This document shows positions 14,139 to 17,006 of a stretch of DNA of 17,006 bases, one piece after another. The stretch is from positions 1-17,006 of the forward strand of contig CALTTE010000036.1 in NCBI GenBank assembly GCA_943908405.1, written 5' to 3'. Position 1 is the stretch's first letter. Each line of letters opens with the position of its first letter. The DNA is from an uncultured Moraxella sp. Its GTDB lineage: Bacteria; Pseudomonadota; Gammaproteobacteria; Pseudomonadales; Moraxellaceae. The notes below the pieces were generated by a model. The model saw only the letters and a program-made list of their open reading frames with translations. It ran no database searches and was not told where the DNA came from. The translations under genes and the position numbers were made by a program.

Positions 14139-14206
14139 GGTTACTTAAGCATGGTTACTTGGACGTGGTTATTTAAGTGTGGTTATTTAGGCGTGGTTAT
14201 GACGAT
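14137..14206 (-). repeat. 14-bp degenerate tandem array covering the thiL start codon
   Basis: Five consecutive 14-bp units run ATGGTTACTTAAGC, ATGGTTACTTGGAC, GTGGTTATTTAAGT, GTGGTTATTTAGGC, GTGGTTATGACGAT (plus strand, 14137-14206). On the thiL-coding strand nearly every unit reads as AARTAACCAY, so each carries a TAA stop. The two thiL-proximal units each end in ATG. One is the thiL start at 14138. The other begins a three-codon ORF (ATG CTT AAG TAA) that ends 2 nt before it. The array fills most of the nusB-thiL gap. Confidence 0.85.
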
Positions 14207-14225
14207 TGAGTGGCGGTTGTGCCAA

Positions 14226-14783
14226 TTAGCCCAATTGTGGCGGCGGTGTGGTGGTTGGCTTGCTGTTGCCATTGATTTCGCTGTGGCGAATTTGTTTGGC
14301 AAGCTTATCCATCACCGCATTGATAAGCTTAAAGCTATCGGTTGCTCCAAAATGGGTGTTTAATAAAATCGCCTCATCAATCACCACTTTATAAGGAATA
14401 TGTGGCGAGTGAATCAGCTCATAAGTGCCAATAAGCAAAACGGCATATTCTATCTTATCAAGTCGGACAATATCACGGTCAAGTGTGGCTTGAATATGGC
14501 GATCAAGGTCGCTTTTTTGGGCGGGAATATCACGCATCAAGGTGTGGTAATAGCCCAAATGCACGGTATGCATAGCGTTTTGGCTTCTGGTGCGAGCGGC
14601 AATCGTATCGGTATTATTACCAAGCCAATCTTGTTGTCCCAATCGGCGAAAATGCTCATCGGTACAAAGCCACTCATACAGCCCTTGCAAAGTAAATCGC
14701 CGTGCCTTTCTGATGGCAGTGTAGCTGGTTTTATAGCCTATTTGGGCGGTGTTAGATTCGGTATTGGGGGTGTCTGTGGTCAT
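14226..14783 (-). CDS. nusB: Transcription antitermination factor NusB
   Basis: Binds boxA RNA together with S10 (NusE) and prevents premature termination of rRNA operons. From the chosen ATG it has 185 residues, longer than the usual 130-150. The all-helical core begins at ARRFTLQGLYEWL (27-39) and ends with RLDKIEYAVLLIGTYEL (107-123), IPYKVVIDEAILLNTHFG (129-146) and SFKLINAVMDKLAKQIR (150-166), which match E. coli NusB well. Extra parts are a polar 20-residue N-terminus and a Thr/Pro-rich tail (167-185). The open frame extends 40 codons further to a TTG, but that part is AT-rich and lacks family similarity. No strong ribosome site is seen at either start, so the N-terminus is uncertain. 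Confidence 0.93.
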   Translation of the reverse strand: MTTDTPNTESNTAQIGYKTSYTAIRKARRFTLQGLYEWLCTDEHFRRLGQQDWLGNNTDTIAARTRSQNAMHTVHLGYYHTLMRDIPAQKSDLDRHIQATLDRDIVRLDKIEYAVLLIGTYELIHSPHIPYKVVIDEAILLNTHFGATDSFKLINAVMDKLAKQIRHSEINGNSKPTTTPPPQLG

Positions 14784-15605
14784 AATTTGGCTCTGGTGAT
14801 TTAGCTTTAGCAATGTTGGGCTTATTTTTGTGTGATGACTTTTAATGATTGTTAAAACAATGATTATTGAAATAATTTTTAGATTTAAAGCATAAAGCGA
14901 CAAATTGAAAGCATAAAGAAATTAAAGGCATAAGCAAGTTAATAATGATTTTGAAGCACGATAACCATTTTAAGTACAATAATTTAAGTGCAATAACGAT
15001 AAAATCAATCTGCCTTATAATTTTTTATCATTCTTGTTTGCCACGACCTATGGATAAGGTTTTATGGATAAAGTTTATTGATCAACGGCTTAAAAATTAT
15101 TGTAAATTTAATCCAGTTTTTAAAAAGGCAGTTTTTAAACAGCCATTGTTAAAATGGCTATTTGAGCGGTTGGGCAATTACCGCTATGCCACCATATCAA
15201 TTTGATGGCTGATGGCTTGTGGTTAATAGGTTATCTAAACAGCCAAAATGGTGAATTTGCCCAATTAACCAGCCAATAAATACTCAACTAATAAATATCA
15301 ATCAGTAAGTACCAATTAATAAGTACAAAGCCAAAAGTCAAACCAAAAATTGGGCAATAGATCCAAAGCAGTCAAATGCTGATTAACAGTTATTAAATCC
15401 GATACTGATTAAATAAAAAAATCATTTAAAACCATCATTAAATAAAACAATCATAAGCCCAATACTTATTAAATACAATGCTCATTAAACTCAATACTGA
15501 TTAAATCCAATAATTGACCAAAACCACCAAGTTTGTTGCTATTACTGATTGGTTAATAACGGCTTGTTTTTTGGATTTAGATTTATTGAATTTAAGTGTT
15601 TGGGT
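14784..15605. other. Long AT-rich ribH-nusB gap, no convincing gene
   Basis: In this 822-nt spacer I see a palindrome ATTGTTAAAACAAT (14848-14861), a 7-bp hairpin AGCCATT/AATGGCT (15141-15159) and two zones of degenerate repeats. The first (about 15270-15330) has AATAAATACTCA-like units of 14-15 bp; the second is the 16-bp array described separately. A plus-strand open frame at 14945-15205 has no ribosome site or recognisable similarity. ribH and nusB are adjacent or overlapping in many bacteria, so the length is unusual. A decayed gene is possible, but I cannot recognise one. Confidence 0.55.
15461..15508. repeat. 16-bp degenerate tandem repeat, three units
   Basis: The units are AATACTTATTAAATAC (15461-15476), AATGCTCATTAAACTC (15477-15492) and AATACTGATTAAATCC (15493-15508). 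Related words, GATACTGATTAAAT (15401-15414) and AATGCTGATTAA (15375-15386), lie upstream. The repeats are not separated by unique spacers, so this is not a CRISPR. Confidence 0.75.
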
Positions 15606-16109
15606 TTAGGATTTATCATCAAGCATTGCTAAAACGCTAATCATCTCAAGGGCGGTAACCCCTGCATCATAGCCTTTGTTGCCTGCTTTGGTGCCTGCCC
15701 GTTCAATGGCTTGCTCTATGGTGTCGGTGGTCAAAATCCCATTGATGACAGGCACGCCAAAATCTAAGGCGATTTTGCTAAGCCCTTTGGCGGATTCGCT
15801 AGCGATAAAGTCAAAATGGGGGGTGCTTCCACGAATGACCGCCCCTAGCACAATCAAAGCGTGGTATTGGTTTTGCTCGGCTAGTTTTTGGGCGATGAGT
15901 GGCAATTCAAACGCCCCTGGCACTCTGATAACGGTGATATTTTTGCCTTGGACGCCGTGGCGTAACAACGCATCAATCGCCCCATCAACCAATGCTTCTA
16001 CCACAAAGCCATTAAAACGCCCAACAATAAGAGCGATTTTGGCTTGCTCGTTTTGATGCAATGCCCCTTCAATTTGGCGTAACGCATTTTTTTGTTGCAA
16101 AAAAGACAT
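15606..16109 (-). CDS. ribH: 6,7-dimethyl-8-ribityllumazine synthase
   Basis: Condenses 5-amino-6-ribitylaminouracil with dihydroxybutanone phosphate, the penultimate step of riboflavin synthesis. The protein has 167 residues, slightly long, with an N-terminal extension of about 15. Motifs are IVGRFNGF at 28-35 (substrate pocket), VPGAFELPL at 63-71, LGAVIRGSTPHFDF at 88-101 with the catalytic-type His98, and ERAGTKAGNKG at 136-146 (phosphate-binding Arg and Lys), all intact. The ribosome site is weak (GAG). A TATAAT box lies upstream and there is no FMN-riboswitch-like leader: the leader is only about 23 nt. Confidence 0.96.
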   Translation of the reverse strand: MSFLQQKNALRQIEGALHQNEQAKIALIVGRFNGFVVEALVDGAIDALLRHGVQGKNITVIRVPGAFELPLIAQKLAEQNQYHALIVLGAVIRGSTPHFDFIASESAKGLSKIALDFGVPVINGILTTDTIEQAIERAGTKAGNKGYDAGVTALEMISVLAMLDDKS

Positions 16110-16138
16110 AATTGCTCGGTTTGTTATGGTTTGTGATT

Positions 16139-16144
16139 ATTATA
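16139..16144 (-). promoter_or_regulatory. Probable -10 box of ribH
   Basis: A perfect TATAAT on the minus strand sits 30 nt before the ribH ATG. The -35 region (TCGCAA at 17 nt) is a poor match. Expected leader length is about 23 nt. Confidence 0.5.
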
Positions 16145-16178
16145 ACCCATTTGCCCAGTATTTGCGATAGGTTTTATT

Positions 16179-16245
16179 GGGGGTGCTTGATTTGGCTTGG
16201 GGTATTGGGGACTGGATATTGGGGCTTAGATATTGGGGTTTGGGG
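16179..16245 (+). repeat. 14-bp tandem repeat with six G-runs (possible G-quadruplex)
   Basis: Three 14-bp units, TATTGGGGACTGGA (16203-16216), TATTGGGGCTTAGA (16217-16230) and TATTGGGGTTTGGG (16231-16244), lie in a plus-strand segment with six runs of four or five Gs. The runs start at 16179, 16199, 16207, 16221, 16235 and 16242. Loops between the last five runs are 4, 10, 10 and 3 nt. The C-rich strand is the ribH sense strand, and the segment starts 35 bp upstream of the ribH -10 box. Confidence 0.7.
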
Positions 16246-16315
16246 CGTAAGTTTAAGTTGATGATTGGGTTTGGGTGATTTGGAGTTTAAATAGTTTTGT
16301 TGATGATAAAAAATG

Positions 16316-16353
16316 GTGGATTAAGTCCACTTAACTATTTACTTAACTGTTTA
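16316..16353 (+). repeat. Small hairpin and 12-bp tandem repeat between ribH and the symporter
   Basis: GTGGA (16316-16320) and TCCAC (16326-16330) form a 5-bp stem. CTTAACTATTTA (16330-16341) is followed directly by CTTAACTGTTTA (16342-16353), matching 11 of 12 bases. Apart from these, the G-run array and the two -10 boxes, the 383-nt divergent gap shows nothing. Confidence 0.55.
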
Positions 16354-16450
16354 ATTAATTTGGCTCAATCTAATTTTTTAGTCAAAAATATTTGTACTGA
16401 TGATAACGGTTTGTTTGTAGTAGTTTTGTAATAAACTCAAACATTGTCGT

Positions 16451-16456
16451 TATAAT
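16451..16456 (+). promoter_or_regulatory. Probable -10 box of the alanine/glycine symporter gene
   Basis: A perfect TATAAT lies 36 nt before the ATG at 16493. TTGTAA at 16426-16431 could be the -35 box, although the 19-nt spacing is long. Confidence 0.55.
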
Positions 16457-16492
16457 AGCTGTTTTTGATTGGGTTTGGTATAAGGAGCGTCT

Positions 16493-17006
16493 ATGAATGA
16501 ACTATTTAAAAATGAACTATTTAAGCCGTTAAATAAAGCGGTGGATTGGGGGGTAAGTTTAATTTGGGGCAGTAGTGATTGGCTGATTTTAAACAACCCT
16601 TGGTATGGGCTGATTGTGTTTTTGCTGGTGGGCGGTGGTTTGTATTTTACCGTGGCAACCCGTTTTGCCCAGTTTCGCCATTTTGGGCATTTGTGGCAAC
16701 TGCTCAAGGTATCAGGTCAAGGTCGTCGTGATGGTGGGATTAGCTCGTATGAGGCGTTGATGACGTCTTTGGCGGCACGAGTTGGTACGGGCAATTTGGC
16801 GGGGGTTGCTATTGCTATTTATTTGGGCGGTGCTGGGGCGGTGTTTTGGATGTGGATTACCGCCATTTTGGGTATGGCGACAAGCTTTGTGGAGTCGGCA
16901 TTGGCACAGGCGTATAAAGTACCGCACACCGATAACGTCTATCGTGGCGGGCCTGCGTATTATATTTGGGCAGGGCTTGGGCAAAAGTGGCTGGCAATGC
17001 TGTTTT
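16493..17006 (+). CDS. Sodium:alanine/glycine symporter (AGCS family), 5' part
   Basis: The frame is open from the ATG to the window end (171 residues). AAGGAG at 16482-16487 supports the start. AGCS proteins import alanine or glycine with sodium across the inner membrane. Visible are a first membrane segment at about 38-55 (YGLIVFLLVGGGLYFTVATRF), then ISSYEALMTSLAARVGTGNLAGVA (83-106), the highly conserved family block, the GGAGAVFWMWITAILGM segment (112-128) and RGGPAYYIWAGLG (151-163). The remaining two-thirds of the protein should lie beyond the window. The N-terminus begins with a duplicated NELFK. The gene is divergent from ribH. Confidence 0.93.
   Translation, partial: MNELFKNELFKPLNKAVDWGVSLIWGSSDWLILNNPWYGLIVFLLVGGGLYFTVATRFAQFRHFGHLWQLLKVSGQGRRDGGISSYEALMTSLAARVGTGNLAGVAIAIYLGGAGAVFWMWITAILGMATSFVESALAQAYKVPHTDNVYRGGPAYYIWAGLGQKWLAMLF
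16496..16525 (+). repeat. 15-bp in-frame duplication at the symporter start
   Basis: AATGAACTATTTAAA (16496-16510) is followed directly by AATGAACTATTTAAG (16511-16525), matching 14 of 15 bases. It duplicates five codons right after the start ATG (MNELFKNELFK). This is the second N-terminal in-frame duplication in the window. Confidence 0.85.

Noticed and set aside
14139..14225. Thiamine riboswitch before thiL, or FMN riboswitch before ribH (16110-16138)
   Set aside because: The thiL gap is filled by a 14-bp repeat, and the ribH leader is only about 23 nt; neither can hold the conserved aptamer cores.
14784..14903. Upstream TTG start for nusB adding 40 residues
   Set aside because: The extra part is AT-rich, has no NusB similarity and lacks a ribosome site; the TTG start is less likely than the ATG at 14783.
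14945..15205. 86-residue plus-strand open frame in the ribH-nusB gap, or a 51-residue version from 15050
   Set aside because: No ribosome binding site at either ATG, no recognisable domain, AT-rich Lys/Phe/Leu composition expected by chance. A TATAAT-like word at 15016 is the only support.
15270..15508. CRISPR-like array
   Set aside because: Repeats are 14-16 bp, degenerate and directly adjacent, with no unique spacers and no cas genes nearby.

Overview
The window looks like chromosomal DNA from a moderately AT-rich gammaproteobacterium. The best guess is Moraxellaceae (Moraxella or a close relative). The reasons are E. coli-like OppF, ThiL, GlmU, NusB and RibH sequences, the gene order ribH-nusB-thiL-pgpA that is common in gammaproteobacteria, and AT-rich intergenic DNA full of short degenerate repeats. 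The genus is an inference. I see no phage, plasmid, insertion sequence, CRISPR, tRNA or rRNA genes, and no obvious defence or mobile system.

Layout. (1) At 37-735 (+) lies a glutathione S-transferase family gene, preceded directly by a 7-bp tandem repeat at the window edge. (2) At 902-10255 (-) lies an oligopeptide ABC transporter locus. In transcription order it runs oppA3, oppA2, oppA1, oppB, oppC, oppD, oppF. Three different lipoprotein peptide-binding proteins are thus encoded upstream of one set of two permeases and two ATPases. A strong promoter sits before oppA3, a second one before oppA1, and a good rho-independent terminator lies between oppA1 and oppB. This arrangement would make much more binding protein than membrane transporter. 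(3) At 10621-11991 (-) lies glmU (UDP-GlcNAc synthesis). (4) At 12220-16109 (-) lies a housekeeping run ribH-nusB-thiL-pgpA: riboflavin synthesis, transcription antitermination, thiamine diphosphate synthesis and phosphatidylglycerol synthesis. Its intergenic gaps are unusually loose. (5) At 16493 to the window end (+) lies the 5' part of a sodium:alanine/glycine symporter, divergent from ribH.

How the genes work together. The Opp locus is one functional unit. Peptides captured by any of the three lipoproteins would be handed to OppBC and driven inward by OppDF. Upstream of ribH and the symporter the DNA is divergently transcribed, with clear TATAAT boxes on both strands.

The most interesting signals are the triplicated oppA, with its local sequence homogenisation and differing ligand-site residues, and the tandem repeats of 7 to 18 bp found in most gaps and near several gene starts. 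These include a 14-bp array that contains the thiL start codon and a G-run array upstream of ribH. I found no system here that I would call wholly new.
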